The notes: generated by a model from the letters alone, not told the origin. Shown: positions 40,629 through 50,322, numbered from the stretch's first letter. The stretch: DNA of 64,000 nucleotides from Ensifer sp. PDNC004 (GCF_016919405.1 NZ_CP070354.1:62001-126000); one strand, 5' to 3'. Translations and numbers: made by a program.

Positions 40629-41996
40629 ATGCAAAGTGAAATGAATGGAGTGGTCGAACCGGTCGATGAGGGGCTGCCGCTGCGCAGCCTGTTCCTGTTC
40701 GGTCTTCAACACGTGCTGGTGATGGCCGCGTCTCCCATCACAGCCGTCTTTCTTGTCAGCAAGGCCCTTGGGTTTTCGGACGCGGTGACGGTCTCGCTCA
40801 TCAGCGCCACGTTTTTCGTCTGTGGCCTCGGCTCGATGCTGCAGAGCTTCGGGCCAAAGGGGTTTGGCGCACGCCTGCCCTTCGTCATGGTGCCGGGCGG
40901 CGCGCCGATTGCGATCTTTCTGGCGATCGCACAGCAGACCGACGTCCAGACCGCCGTCGGCGCCGTCATCGTAACGGCCCTCTTTTACTTTCTGGCACTG
41001 CCGGTCTTCCGCAGGCTGCTGCGTTATTTTCCACCGATCGTCGTTGGAACGATGCTGCTGCTGGTGTCGGTCAATCTCGTGCGCATCTATGGCGTGACCA
41101 TCACCGGAAAGCCTGGCAGCGAAGGTTTCGCAGCACCCGTCGAGGTCGGACTGGCGCTGATCACGATCATCCTGACGGTCGCTGCCGCGCGGTTCTTTTC
41201 CGGAACGCTCCAGCGGCTTGCCGTCATGCTCGGCCTGGTCGGCGGCGCGCTTGTCGCGCTCGCCATCGGCCACATGGATCTTTCTGGCGTTCTTGCGGGG
41301 CCGGTCATCGCCGTTCCGCAATTATTCCCCTTCGGCATGCCGAAGTTCGACCTCGTCGCAGCCATCCCGCTGATCGTGTTCTCGATCATTTCCATGGCGG
41401 AGGCGACCGGTCAGACGATCGCGACGGCTGAAATCGTCGGCCGCCGGGGAGATGCCCATGCAATCGTGCCTGCGACCATCCGCGGCGATGCACTGATGTC
41501 GCTTGTCGGTGGCCTGTTCGGCACATCGCTGATCATCACCAGCGGCGAGAACGTCGGTATCGTGCGCGCGACCGGCGTCAGGTCCCGTTATGTGACGGCA
41601 ATGGCGGGTGCCATCCTCGTTCTCATCGCTCTCTTCGCGCCGATCGGCCGGATGGCCACGGCCTTGCCTGAAGCCGTCGTCGGCGGCACCGCCGTCATCG
41701 TCTTTTCGATTATCGGCGTCATCGGGATCGACCTCCTGCGTCGTGTCGATCTGCGTGAGCATGGCTCCATGTTCACGCTCGCTTCTGCCCTGTCGATGGG
41801 GCTCCTGCCGATCCTTGTGCCCGGTGTCTACAGTCAGTTCCCGCAATGGACGCAGATGATCCTCGGCAACGGACTTGCCGCAGGCACGATCACCGCCGTC
41901 GTCGTCAACGCCATTTTTTCGCATTGGGGCCAATCAGGACGATCCGCGATCGCGACGGCGCCTGTGCAATCCACCACTCAAGGAGCAAGCGAGTGA
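40629..41996 (+). CDS. NCS2-family nucleobase permease (uracil/xanthine type)
   Basis: 455 residues with about 14 spans (PF00860). Landmarks are LFGLQHVLVMAASPITAVFLVS, then SMAEATGQTIATAEIVGRRGD and the family signature SGENVGIVRATGVRSRYV, equivalent to the QNNGVI-TGV motif of xanthine/uracil symporters. It imports a purine, pyrimidine or related compound with protons or sodium. The stop overlaps the next gene (GTGA). A good GGAGGAAAAAC site precedes the ATG, and two LacI operators sit upstream. Confidence 0.92.
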   Translation: MQSEMNGVVEPVDEGLPLRSLFLFGLQHVLVMAASPITAVFLVSKALGFSDAVTVSLISATFFVCGLGSMLQSFGPKGFGARLPFVMVPGGAPIAIFLAIAQQTDVQTAVGAVIVTALFYFLALPVFRRLLRYFPPIVVGTMLLLVSVNLVRIYGVTITGKPGSEGFAAPVEVGLALITIILTVAAARFFSGTLQRLAVMLGLVGGALVALAIGHMDLSGVLAGPVIAVPQLFPFGMPKFDLVAAIPLIVFSIISMAEATGQTIATAEIVGRRGDAHAIVPATIRGDALMSLVGGLFGTSLIITSGENVGIVRATGVRSRYVTAMAGAILVLIALFAPIGRMATALPEAVVGGTAVIVFSIIGVIGIDLLRRVDLREHGSMFTLASALSMGLLPILVPGVYSQFPQWTQMILGNGLAAGTITAVVVNAIFSHWGQSGRSAIATAPVQSTTQGASE

Positions 41997-43393
41997 GCGC
42001 AATCCGCCAACAACTGTCGACAACCGGCGACCTCGTGCTGCGCCCAGGGCAGGTGCTTCTGCCCGAAGGCCCGCGCAGCGGAAATGCCATTGTCGTGCGC
42101 GACGGTATCTTCCACCGGATCGACACGGTGGAAGCAATCGCCCGGGACTTCCCCGAAATTGTCCCGATCTACCTGCCCGACCATCTGCTGATGCCTGGCT
42201 TCATCGATGCCCACACGCACCTGACCCAGTCGCTCGGCAAGGCCCTCGTCTTTGGAGAACCGTCGGAAATCTTCCGGCGGGTCTGGGTGCCGCTGGAAGG
42301 CAGTCTCAACGAGCGCATGGTCTATCTGTCGGCAAAGCTTGCCGCATGGGAAGCGTTGCGCGGCGGCTTTACCACCGCCGTTGACGCCGGTACCCGCTCA
42401 AAGGGCCATGTCGGCGCGCTGGTGCGGGCTGCAGGGGAGGTGGGGCTTCGAAGCGTCGTCGGCTTTATCTGCAACGATCTTTCCGGAAGTGCTGAGATCG
42501 CCGAACCCGCCGCCATCCTGCGTCTGGCCGAAGAGCACGTGTCCGCCTACAGACGAAACCCTCTGATCCACCCCTCGCTGGCGATTTCGATCCCGGAGGC
42601 CGCCACGGACGGGATGCTTAAAGCGGTTTCCGAAATGGCAGCTGCGTCCGGGGTCGTGTTCCAGACCCATGTGAACGAACATCTCGTTGCCGTTGAACGC
42701 TCGTTGGCAGCAATAGGACGGCGACCGATCGAGCACCTGGCGGATCTGGGAGTTCTTGGGCCTCAGGTCCTGCTGGCACACTCGACGCTCGTCACGCCGC
42801 ATGAACTCAATCTCTTGCGCAAGACAGGCACCGCCGTCGCTTACAACCCCGTTGCCACCTTATGGAAGGGGAATGCCGTCGCACCAGCCCTGCAGATGGC
42901 AGCGCTCGGCATTAGGTTCGGGCTTGGAACGGACGGAACGCGCGCCGACGCGTTCCGTCTGATGGATGCGGCCGAAGGCCTTCAGCGCGCGGGCTTCGGT
43001 CTTGCAACCGGGGACTCTTCCTGCGGCGGCGGCTGGCTCTGGCTCGATCGGGCAACGTCCGGCGCCGCAGATGCTGCGGGCCTTTCCGGTGTGACCGGAT
43101 CGATCACCGAGGGGCTTGCGGCCGATTTCCTGCTCGTCGATCTCGACCGGCCTGAGTTCACGCCCTCACACGATCTGACGTGGGAGCTCGTCCGCTACGG
43201 CAATCGCGATCAGATCGACGCGGTGTTTACCAACGGCCAGCTTCGGCTGTGGCAAGGCTGGCCGATCGACTGGGATGCCCGGGCGCTTCTCGAAGAGGTG
43301 CGCGGTGAGACGGCAACCGCCATTGCCGAGGCGCCGATCCAGCGCATTCACCCGCTCTCCGAAGCGCACCGTCGTCTTGGGCAATACCAATGA
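41993..43393 (+). CDS. Amidohydrolase-family deaminase (guanine/cytosine deaminase-like)
   Basis: 466 residues starting with GTG, overlapping the permease stop and preceded by AAGGAG. Metal motifs in order: HTHL in FIDAHTHLTQS, HVNEH (third His), HSTLVTPHEL, and LGTDGTRADAF with the catalytic Asp. This is the subtype III amidohydrolase set of SsnA/guanine-deaminase/TrzN-type enzymes, which deaminate or dechlorinate azines. The neighbouring NCS2 permease suggests its substrate is the imported nucleobase. Confidence 0.9.
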   Translation: MSAIRQQLSTTGDLVLRPGQVLLPEGPRSGNAIVVRDGIFHRIDTVEAIARDFPEIVPIYLPDHLLMPGFIDAHTHLTQSLGKALVFGEPSEIFRRVWVPLEGSLNERMVYLSAKLAAWEALRGGFTTAVDAGTRSKGHVGALVRAAGEVGLRSVVGFICNDLSGSAEIAEPAAILRLAEEHVSAYRRNPLIHPSLAISIPEAATDGMLKAVSEMAAASGVVFQTHVNEHLVAVERSLAAIGRRPIEHLADLGVLGPQVLLAHSTLVTPHELNLLRKTGTAVAYNPVATLWKGNAVAPALQMAALGIRFGLGTDGTRADAFRLMDAAEGLQRAGFGLATGDSSCGGGWLWLDRATSGAADAAGLSGVTGSITEGLAADFLLVDLDRPEFTPSHDLTWELVRYGNRDQIDAVFTNGQLRLWQGWPIDWDARALLEEVRGETATAIAEAPIQRIHPLSEAHRRLGQYQ

Positions 43394-44097
43394 GTTTTGG
43401 TCTTCTTGCCGTTCTCTCCGCCGTGACATTCGTCTCGGCCTTCATTCAAGGGTCGATCGGCATCGGCTTTGCCCTGATCGTCGCGCCGATCGTCGGGATG
43501 CTGAAGCCCGATCTGCTGCCGGTGACCCTGCTTCTCTTGATGCTGCCGCTCAATTTGCACGTGGCGGCGCGAGAGCGTGCCCATGTCGACTGGTCGGGTG
43601 CGACCTGGATCACGATCGGTCGCTTCGCGGGAACTTTCGGTGGCCTGTGGCTGCTGGCAGCGCTTTCGATCGAACAACTGGATCTTGCCGTCGGTGTGTT
43701 TACGGTGGTTGCAGCCGTTGCCGCTCTCGTCGCCCCGCCGTTCACGCCGAACAGGCCGAGCGCACTGGGGGTGGGATTGTTCACCGGCGTCACCGAAACC
43801 GCCACGGGCATCGGCGGCCCGCCGCTTGCGCTGCTCTACCAGCACGCCAAGGCGCCGGTCCTAAGGGCAACGGTCGCCCTTTGCTTCTTCGTCGGCGAGG
43901 TCATGTCCCTCGCCGTGCTGGCCATATCCGGGCGCGTTGGGTCAGAGCAACTGCTCGTCGCCCTTTATCTGACGCCGGCGGTACTGCTCGGAAGTGCGGT
44001 TTCAAGACACGTCCATGGCCGCATCGGTGGCCGCGGCCTGCGCATCGCCGTCCTCGGCTTTGCCATCGTCAGTGGGGTGTTCCTGATCGTCCGGTGA
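43390..44097 (+). CDS. TauE/SafE-family membrane exporter
   Basis: 235 residues with seven to eight spans. The two repeated halves each contain the family pattern (FIQGSIGIGFALIVAPIVGML and FTGVTETATGIGGPPLALLY). The TauE/SafE family (PF01925) moves sulfite, sulfonates or organic anions outward, though several members are uncharacterised. Its ATG overlaps the deaminase stop (ATGA), so it is part of the same unit as the permease and deaminase; perhaps it exports a product. Confidence 0.9.
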   Translation: MSFGLLAVLSAVTFVSAFIQGSIGIGFALIVAPIVGMLKPDLLPVTLLLLMLPLNLHVAARERAHVDWSGATWITIGRFAGTFGGLWLLAALSIEQLDLAVGVFTVVAAVAALVAPPFTPNRPSALGVGLFTGVTETATGIGGPPLALLYQHAKAPVLRATVALCFFVGEVMSLAVLAISGRVGSEQLLVALYLTPAVLLGSAVSRHVHGRIGGRGLRIAVLGFAIVSGVFLIVR

Positions 44098-44139
44098 ACG
44101 GGGCCATCGCGACCGCAGGTCATGGACAGATCACCGGAG

Positions 44140-45384
44140 CTATAGACGTCCATAGGCTCCGCCGGCTCCGCTGAGGGCGGTGAGGAAGCTGGCAAGCCCG
44201 GCGGAGCGAAGCGGCAGGTACTGTTTTTGCTGCTCGCGGCAAAGGCGTTTGACCAGGCCCACTGCGGCGTGACTGATGTGATCGACCGGAAAGAGGATCG
44301 TCGCTGCCTGCCCGACGAGAGCGGGCAGGAGCGTCGTGCTATCTTCCATGCCTCCGTCGTGGAGGAGAAGGTCGATGCCGCGTATTCTTGCGTAGGCGCG
44401 AAGGTGATCAAACAGATTGCGGCGGCCGCCGACATAGAGCACGGGGCCGGTAAGCTGCGCGGGCGGCGTGTTGCTGTCGTCCCTGATTTGCGCTGTTATT
44501 GCCGCCTCGAGGGCTTCGTTCTCGCGTAGGACCGCATAACGCAGGTCCTGCATTTGCTCCAGTTCCCGCTGCAGGGCTTCGGATTTCTCCTCGGATGCGG
44601 CAAGGTGCTGGGCGAAGGCCTCGCTGCGGATGTCGTCCGTTTCCTTGGCTTCAGACAGACCCCTCGTGCTTCTTGCGATGCGCGCCGAGGGGGCGACAGC
44701 CGCGGCGATTGCTTCGGCGTGGATTGCTCTCTCTTCCAATTGCCGCAGGCGCTGTTGCAAGGCGATACGCTCATTGGCCGCCGCCTTCAGACGTGTCTCC
44801 TGCCGTGCGGTTCTTTCGCGTTCCTGTTCGAGTTCCTCTTCCAGCTGGGTCAGTCGTGCGATGTCGAGACGACTTGCGCTGCCGACCAAGTGCGACAGCA
44901 TATGCACTTCCCCGAAGATCTCGCGCATCAATTCGGGTGATGTTACCGGATGGCTCATCAGCGCCCAGTACGGGCCGGCGATGTCGCCGCGCTCGAAGGA
45001 ACTGCGCCAGATGTTGCGGAGTTCGTCTTGATCGGCCTGCCGGGGAATGCGCTTGATGCTGCTCTCGTGGCGTTTGTCGAGCGCCTTGTTGAGCAACTTT
45101 GCCGCCTGATCCCGTTGACCAGCAAGCCACACGCCCCGGCTGTGCAAGGTATGGTCGGTCGCGGCGCGCGCATCATCCTGGCCGGTCCTGATCAGAACCT
45201 GGCGCAATTCTCCTGACGTCAAGCAGGTGCCGATGATCGAGCAATGAAAGGTCGAGGCAATGTCCCAGGTCCGCAGGCGATGGGCACTGATCCTGGGCGT
45301 GTGACCATCCGGACGTGCAGCGAAGGACAAGGCCGCAGCAGGCAGAGGGACACCGTGGGATTTGAGACGGGGCAACGTGGGCAT
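44140..45384 (-). CDS. DUF2325-domain protein with coiled coil, behind a molybdate (ModE) box
   Basis: 414 residues from the ATG at 45384; the frame continues to 45468. The middle (about 170-310) is a long coiled coil (QLEEELEQERERTARQE and similar). The C-terminal 90 residues are DUF2325 (GPVLYVGGRRNLFDHLRAYA, then LLLHDGGMEDSTTLLPAL and ILFPVDHISHAAVGLVKRLCREQQK in parts). Function unknown. A near-perfect ModE-type operator lies 97 bases upstream (45481-45512), suggesting control by molybdenum. The LysR gene upstream ends in its own terminator, so this gene has its own promoter. Confidence 0.82.
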   Translation of the reverse strand: MPTLPRLKSHGVPLPAAALSFAARPDGHTPRISAHRLRTWDIASTFHCSIIGTCLTSGELRQVLIRTGQDDARAATDHTLHSRGVWLAGQRDQAAKLLNKALDKRHESSIKRIPRQADQDELRNIWRSSFERGDIAGPYWALMSHPVTSPELMREIFGEVHMLSHLVGSASRLDIARLTQLEEELEQERERTARQETRLKAAANERIALQQRLRQLEERAIHAEAIAAAVAPSARIARSTRGLSEAKETDDIRSEAFAQHLAASEEKSEALQRELEQMQDLRYAVLRENEALEAAITAQIRDDSNTPPAQLTGPVLYVGGRRNLFDHLRAYARIRGIDLLLHDGGMEDSTTLLPALVGQAATILFPVDHISHAAVGLVKRLCREQQKQYLPLRSAGLASFLTALSGAGGAYGRL

Positions 45385-45480
45385 GGGCGTTCCGTAGCTA
45401 GGGCAGTTGCTGGCACTTCGAGATACGGCCGCGCGCGTCGCACATCCGCGAACGGGTCTCGTCATCACAGGTAAATCTAC

Positions 45481-45512
45481 CCATCGTTATATTTCAAGAA
45501 ATATAACGATGG
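45481..45512. promoter_or_regulatory. ModE-type molybdate operator (Mo-box)
   Basis: Two 15-base arms, CCATCGTTATATTTC and its exact complement, flank a central AA. The core ATCGTTATAT...ATATAACGAT at 45483-45510 matches the ModE consensus ATCGNTATATA-N6-TATATAACGAT (as I recall it) in spacing and in nearly every base. It lies 97 bases upstream of the DUF2325 start. Confidence 0.8.
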
Positions 45513-45665
45513 TCGAAAACGCCCGCCACAACGGGAAGCTCAGAATTCCCGCCCAGTTTTCGTCGCTGCTTCGTGCCGCGAACAGACGTGCAGGTTTGAA
45601 ATGGAGCGCCGCCAAAAGGTTTTCTGGCAGCAATTGGCGTGAGTTCACCTGTTTGGGAATACGAG

Positions 45666-45685
45666 AAAGGCGCCTGGAAGGCGCC
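45666..45685 (-). terminator. Terminator of the LysR gene
   Basis: GGCGCC (45680-45685) and GGCGCC (45669-45674) pair around TTCCA on the minus strand, followed by TTTCTC. It is 38 bases downstream of the LysR stop and before the Mo-box. Confidence 0.6.
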
Positions 45686-45723
45686 ATGCAGCTCTGGAAC
45701 GGTCGGCCGTTACTCCAGGTCTC

Positions 45724-46620
45724 TCAGACCTGTTTCGCAACGCTGGCGATGAAGGCCGCTTTCAGATGCTCGGCGGCGGGCGAAAGGCTGTGGTGGCGCC
45801 GCTGAAGCAAAGAGACGTCACGCATGACGACGGGGTCAACGAGGTCGACTGTGGTTACTCCGACGGCCGAGGCGAGTTGTCCGGAGTTTTCAGGCAGCAC
45901 TGAAACGCCCATTCCGGCGGCAATCATGCTGATCGCCGTCGTCGAAAAGCGGACCTCGTATTTCGGCCGATAGTTCGGCACGACGCGAATGAGGTTATGC
46001 TCCACGATGTTGCGCAGCGGGTTGGAGGCGGCAAGGGTGATAAGCGTCTCGTCCTTGAGTTCGGCCCAGCGCACGGATTTGCGTTTGGCAAACCGGTGAT
46101 CCTCGCGGCAGACAAGCATCAGTTTGTCGCGCAGAAGCGGAGTGGCGGCGATTTCGGGGTCTTCCTCCGAAAGGGTGCCGACGGCGATATCGACCTCGTG
46201 GCGCTTGAGCGCCGGGGTAATCTGCTCTTCAGGCATGTCGCGAATGTTGACGGAGATTTCCGGATACTTGTTCAGGAATCTGGCGATGATCGGGGGCACC
46301 ACCGTTGCAGCAAGCACGATCGCAGCGGCGATCGTCACCTGGCCGCGCTTCAGCGAAGCGTTGTCGCGCACGTCGCCAACGGCAAGCTCGAGATCCTTCA
46401 GGATCTTGCGCGCCTGGGGCAGGAATTCCTGGCCGACCAGGGTGAGAGAGACCATGCGCGTGTGCCGGTCGAAGAGGCGCGCACCGATCTCCCGTTCCAG
46501 GTCCCGGATGAGGATGCTGACCGCAGACTGGGTGAGATGAAGGTTGCGTGCGGCGATGTTGAACTGTCCGAGTTCTGCCACGGCGATGAAGGCCCTGAGT
46601 TGCCGCAGGGTAATGTTCAT
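45724..46620 (-). CDS. LysR-family transcriptional regulator (downstream of the BMP transporter)
   Basis: 298 residues. HTH: ITLRQLRAFIAVAELGQFNIAARNLHLTQSAVSILIRDLEREIG in parts (LTQSAVSILIRDLE). It is clearly related to the LysR at 53934-54830 (shared DITLxQLRAF, QSAVS, LFDRHTR, RGxVxIAA). The gene follows the ABC ATPase by 57 bases on the same strand, so it may be transcribed with the transporter and act on the cluster. The start at MNITLRQL is standard. Confidence 0.9.
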   Translation of the reverse strand: MNITLRQLRAFIAVAELGQFNIAARNLHLTQSAVSILIRDLEREIGARLFDRHTRMVSLTLVGQEFLPQARKILKDLELAVGDVRDNASLKRGQVTIAAAIVLAATVVPPIIARFLNKYPEISVNIRDMPEEQITPALKRHEVDIAVGTLSEEDPEIAATPLLRDKLMLVCREDHRFAKRKSVRWAELKDETLITLAASNPLRNIVEHNLIRVVPNYRPKYEVRFSTTAISMIAAGMGVSVLPENSGQLASAVGVTTVDLVDPVVMRDVSLLQRRHHSLSPAAEHLKAAFIASVAKQV

Positions 46621-46677
46621 GTACGCGCGGCCTCCCGTTATCTCATTCCCATAAAAGCCCGCCAGGCCTTGGCTTGT

Positions 46678-48210
46678 CTACCCCGCTAGTGCCGGTTGAT
46701 CCTTGTTGCCGGCCATCAGCAGGCCGAGTTCGTCGAGACGCGTGCGGTCCGGCGGCATTTCGCCAAGGATCTCGCCATGGAACATCACGAGGATGCGGTC
46801 GCAGATCGCAAACAGCTCCTCGAGTTCCGTGGAGATCAGCAGGATGGCCCGGCCGCTGTCGCGCTGGCGCAGCATTTCCTCCATCACGAACTCCATCGCG
46901 CCGATATCGATGCCGCGCGCAAGCTGATTGACGAGGATGAAATCTGGGTCGCGCGCCAGTTCCCGCGCAACGACGAGCTTTTGCTGGTTCCCCCCCGAAA
47001 GTGCTGCGATCGGCTGGTTCTCGTCCCGGCACTTGACGCGAAACCGCTTGATCAGGTCGCGGGTGTGTTCGCCAATGACCCTGCGGTTGAGCATGCCGCC
47101 CGTCGCGAACGGCTTTTGGTCGTAGCGTTGGAGAATGGTGTTTTCACTCAGCGATAACGGCAGCACGATGCCGTGTTTGTGGCGGTCTTCCGGAATGTGG
47201 GAAAAGCGCCGGGCATTGATTTCGGCCGGGTCGAGCCCGGTTATGTCGTTTCCGTTGAGAATGACACGCCCGGCATCGACCGGCAGCAGGCCGGAGAGCG
47301 CCAGCGACAGTTCCGTCTGGCCATTGCCGGATACGCCGGCGATGCCGACGATTTCGCCGGCGCGCACATTTAGGCTTACACCGCGCACGGCCGGAAGGCC
47401 GGTCTCGGCGCGGCAGGTGAGGTTCTCCACTGAAAGCACGATACGGCCGGGAGGTTTGGGGCTGCGCGGCAGCTCCATGCGGACGTCACGACCGACCATC
47501 ATGCGCGCGAGCTCACGCGCATTCGTCTCCCCGACCTTAACCGTGTTGACGACGCGCCCGTCACGCATGACGCTGATGCGATTGCTGACCCGCATCACCT
47601 CGTCCAGCTTGTGCGAAATGAAGACGACGGTCTTACCGTCCTTCACGAGATCGCCCATCAGGGACAGGAGACGGTCGGTCTCCTGTGGCGTGAGAACGGC
47701 GGTGGGCTCGTCAAGGATGAGCAGGTCGATACCGTGAAACAGCACTTTCAAGATTTCCACTCGCTGCTGCTCGCCGACCGAGAGGTCTTCGACGATTGCG
47801 TCGGGACGTACGTCGAGGGCGTAGCGCTCGGAAAGGGCGCGGATCTTTCGGTGGACCTTGTCGATATCGGATATGACGCTGAACGCTGAACCCTGGCCGA
47901 GGATGTAGTTTTCCGCGACCGTCAGGTTCGGCACCAACATGAAGTGCTGGTGCACCATGCCGATGCGCTGGCGGATCGCGTCGCGCGGGCTTGCGAACCG
48001 CACCGATTGCCCCTTGTAGATGATCTCGCCCTCATCCGGCCGTACCATGCCGCATATCATGCTCATCAGCACGCTCTTGCCGGCACCGTTTTCGCCGAGC
48101 AGCGAATGGATCTCGCCTTCCTCGATTTCGAGCGAAACACCATCGCTGGCGACGATCGGGCCGAAACGTTTGCGGATATTGTCGATGCGCAGGAACGGTT
48201 TTTTCGACAT
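46678..48210 (-). CDS. ABC ATPase with two nucleotide-binding domains, nucleoside/BMP type
   Basis: 510 residues, two ATPase domains as in sugar/nucleoside importers (MglA/RbsA-like; here the BMP-family partner suggests nucleoside-like substrates). Domain 1 has GENGAGKSVLMSMI, LSVGEQQRVEILKVL and LLILDEPTAVLTP. Domain 2 (from about 260) has GVSGNGQTELSL instead of a true Walker A Lys, LSGGNQQKLVVARELA and a Walker B ending LVNQLARGID. GAGGTGATAG precedes the start at 48210. It pairs with the permeases at 48216 and 49228. Confidence 0.92.
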   Translation of the reverse strand: MSKKPFLRIDNIRKRFGPIVASDGVSLEIEEGEIHSLLGENGAGKSVLMSMICGMVRPDEGEIIYKGQSVRFASPRDAIRQRIGMVHQHFMLVPNLTVAENYILGQGSAFSVISDIDKVHRKIRALSERYALDVRPDAIVEDLSVGEQQRVEILKVLFHGIDLLILDEPTAVLTPQETDRLLSLMGDLVKDGKTVVFISHKLDEVMRVSNRISVMRDGRVVNTVKVGETNARELARMMVGRDVRMELPRSPKPPGRIVLSVENLTCRAETGLPAVRGVSLNVRAGEIVGIAGVSGNGQTELSLALSGLLPVDAGRVILNGNDITGLDPAEINARRFSHIPEDRHKHGIVLPLSLSENTILQRYDQKPFATGGMLNRRVIGEHTRDLIKRFRVKCRDENQPIAALSGGNQQKLVVARELARDPDFILVNQLARGIDIGAMEFVMEEMLRQRDSGRAILLISTELEELFAICDRILVMFHGEILGEMPPDRTRLDELGLLMAGNKDQPALAG

Positions 48211-48215
48211 GTCTA

Positions 48216-49148
48216 TCACCTCATTTCGTAGGGCTGGCCAAGCTTGCTGGGTGCGGCGCCCTTGCCGCGGAAGGCGACCAGCGTGACGATCGTCATGATG
48301 TAGGGAAGCGCCTGGAGCACCTGGTAGGGCACGACGACGGATGCCTGTGCCTGGAGCATGAGCTGCAGCGCGTAAAAGAGGCCGAAGAGCAACGAAACGA
48401 AGAAGGCGCCGATCGGCGACCAGCGGGCAAAGACCACGACGGCGAGGGCGATGAAGCCGCGGCCGGAGGTGATGCCTTCGACGAACTGGTTGGAATGGCC
48501 GAGCGTCAGGAACGCGCCTCCGAGCCCCGCAAGCCCTGTGCCAACGAGCACGGCGCCATAGCGGTAGCCAACGACGCTGCGACCGGCGACGTCGACGGCC
48601 TTCGGGTGCTCGCCGACGGCGCGGAGCGTCAGGCCGAAGGACGTGCGGTAAAGCACCAGGGTGGCGAGGATGGCGACAAGCACGGTGGAATAGACGATGA
48701 GGTTTTGGCGGAAGAGCGCCTCGCCGAGAAAGGGCAGGTCGCTCAGCCAGGGAATGTGGACCGGCTGGGCGATCTCGATGCCCTTGCCGGTCGAAACGTA
48801 ATAGGTGCGGAAGAGAAAAGCCGTCAGCCCCATCCCGAGCAGGTTGAGGGCCGCGCCGACGACGATCTGGTCCGCCTTGATGGTGATCGTGAAGAAGGCG
48901 AAGACGAGCCCGAACAGCATGCCGCCGGCAACGCCGGCCAGTAGCCCGAGCGGAATATTGCCGGTGGCTGAGGCCGCAGCGAAGCCTGAGAAGGCGCCGA
49001 CCAGCATCGTGCCTTCGAGACCGATGTTGAGCACGCCGGCGCGCTCGGAAAAGACCTCGCCGATCGAGGCGAATATCAGGGGCGTGGCAAGCCTCCAGGC
49101 GGCCCCGACGAGCGTCGCGAGAAAGGTGAGAGAAATCATGTCGTCCAT
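48216..49148 (-). CDS. ABC permease, BMP/nucleoside importer subunit 2
   Basis: 310 residues with about nine spans of the branched-chain/BMP permease family (PF02653). Landmarks are IGEVFSERAGVLNIGLEGTMLVGA and TSFGLTLRAVGEHPKAVDVAG, the conserved loop that follows the EAA-like region. It lies 5 bases upstream of the ATPase start and 79 bases after the first permease. Substrate by family: nucleosides or similar. Confidence 0.9.
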   Translation of the reverse strand: MDDMISLTFLATLVGAAWRLATPLIFASIGEVFSERAGVLNIGLEGTMLVGAFSGFAAASATGNIPLGLLAGVAGGMLFGLVFAFFTITIKADQIVVGAALNLLGMGLTAFLFRTYYVSTGKGIEIAQPVHIPWLSDLPFLGEALFRQNLIVYSTVLVAILATLVLYRTSFGLTLRAVGEHPKAVDVAGRSVVGYRYGAVLVGTGLAGLGGAFLTLGHSNQFVEGITSGRGFIALAVVVFARWSPIGAFFVSLLFGLFYALQLMLQAQASVVVPYQVLQALPYIMTIVTLVAFRGKGAAPSKLGQPYEMR

Positions 49149-49227
49149 GGGGTCGACCCTCCAGGAATGTCGCCAAAGTTTTGTTTTCCCGCGGGCGGTC
49201 TACAGCCACATGGGAGTTTCCATGCTT

Positions 49228-50322
49228 TCAAGCCACTGTCCTGAGGATGTCGCGCAGCTTTGCGAAGGCGACGACCGAGAGGATGACGATGCCCTGAATG
49301 ACCAGCACCAGGACCTGCGGGACCTGGGAGGTGATCTGGAGGACTTCCGAGCCGGAGCGAAGCGTCGCAAAAAGCCCGCCAGACAGGATCGCCGCCAACG
49401 GATTGTTGCCCGCCAGGAGCGCCACAGCGATGCCCTCGAAGCCATAGCCCGGCGAAATGTTCTGGTAGAGCCGACGTGTGACGCCCGCCACCTCGAAGGC
49501 GCCGGCAAGACCCGCCATCGCGCCGCTGATGCACATCGCGATCATTATGTTTCGGGCGACGTTCATGCCGGCGTAGCGGGCGGCATGCGGGTTGAGACCG
49601 ACGACGCGCAGCGCAAAGCCGCGGCTGCTTCTCCGCAGAAAAATGTAGAGCGCAACCGCCAGAACCACCGCGACGAGGATGCCGATGTGAAGCCTGAGGT
49701 CGGTCACCAGGCGTGGCGTCCAGGCTTCGCGCACCAGCCTTGCCGATTGCGGATAGGCGGCACTCGCGTCGCGCATCGGGCCGGTGACGAGATAGCTCGT
49801 CAAGATGAGCGCGATGTAGTTGAGCATGATCGTGGTGACGATCTCGCTCGCCTGAAAGCGCACCTTCAGATAGCCAGCGATGCCAGCCCAGGCGGCGCCC
49901 GCCAATGCGCCGGCCAACATCACCAGCGGCGCGTGCACCCAGACGGAAAGACCGTCGATGGTGGTGCCCACGAGCGTTGCGGCGATCGCGCCGACATAAA
50001 GCTGGCCTTCGGCGCCGATGTTCCAGATCGAACAGCGGAACGCGACGCAGAGCCCCGCGCCGATCAGGATCAGCGGCGTGGCCTTCAGGAGAATTTCTCC
50101 GACCGAGCGCATGTCCTGGAACGAGCCGAAGACCATGACGGTGACGACGTCGCTGCCATTGAAGCCGTTCAGCCAGAGGAGGAGCGCGCCGAAGGCGAGC
50201 GCGACCAGAACCGCCGCGATGGGTGTCAGGGCACTGATCGCAGCCTGCGAAAGTGTCCTGTAGAAAGCTTGGGCTGCTTGAGAATTCACGGTCTCACGCA
50301 CTCCCTGGTTTATCTCAGCCAT
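49228..50322 (-). CDS. ABC permease, BMP/nucleoside importer subunit 1
   Basis: 364 residues of the same permease family as the previous gene, longer at the N-terminus. Signatures are SVGEILLKATPLILIGAGLCVAFRCSIWNIGAEGQL in parts and FALRVVGLNPHAARYAGMNV. The N-terminal ten residues are weakly supported: the ribosome site before 50322 is poor and a GTG near 50289 is possible. It follows the binding-protein gene by about 70 bases. Confidence 0.9.
   Translation of the reverse strand: MAEINQGVRETVNSQAAQAFYRTLSQAAISALTPIAAVLVALAFGALLLWLNGFNGSDVVTVMVFGSFQDMRSVGEILLKATPLILIGAGLCVAFRCSIWNIGAEGQLYVGAIAATLVGTTIDGLSVWVHAPLVMLAGALAGAAWAGIAGYLKVRFQASEIVTTIMLNYIALILTSYLVTGPMRDASAAYPQSARLVREAWTPRLVTDLRLHIGILVAVVLAVALYIFLRRSSRGFALRVVGLNPHAARYAGMNVARNIMIAMCISGAMAGLAGAFEVAGVTRRLYQNISPGYGFEGIAVALLAGNNPLAAILSGGLFATLRSGSEVLQITSQVPQVLVLVIQGIVILSVVAFAKLRDILRTVA

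Larger units (their letters stand above)
45385..45723. other. Intergenic region holding a ModE box and a terminator
   Basis: 339 bases between the DUF2325 and LysR genes, both on the minus strand. It contains the 32-bp palindrome at 45481-45512 and the terminator at 45666-45685. No further gene is seen. Confidence 0.6.
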
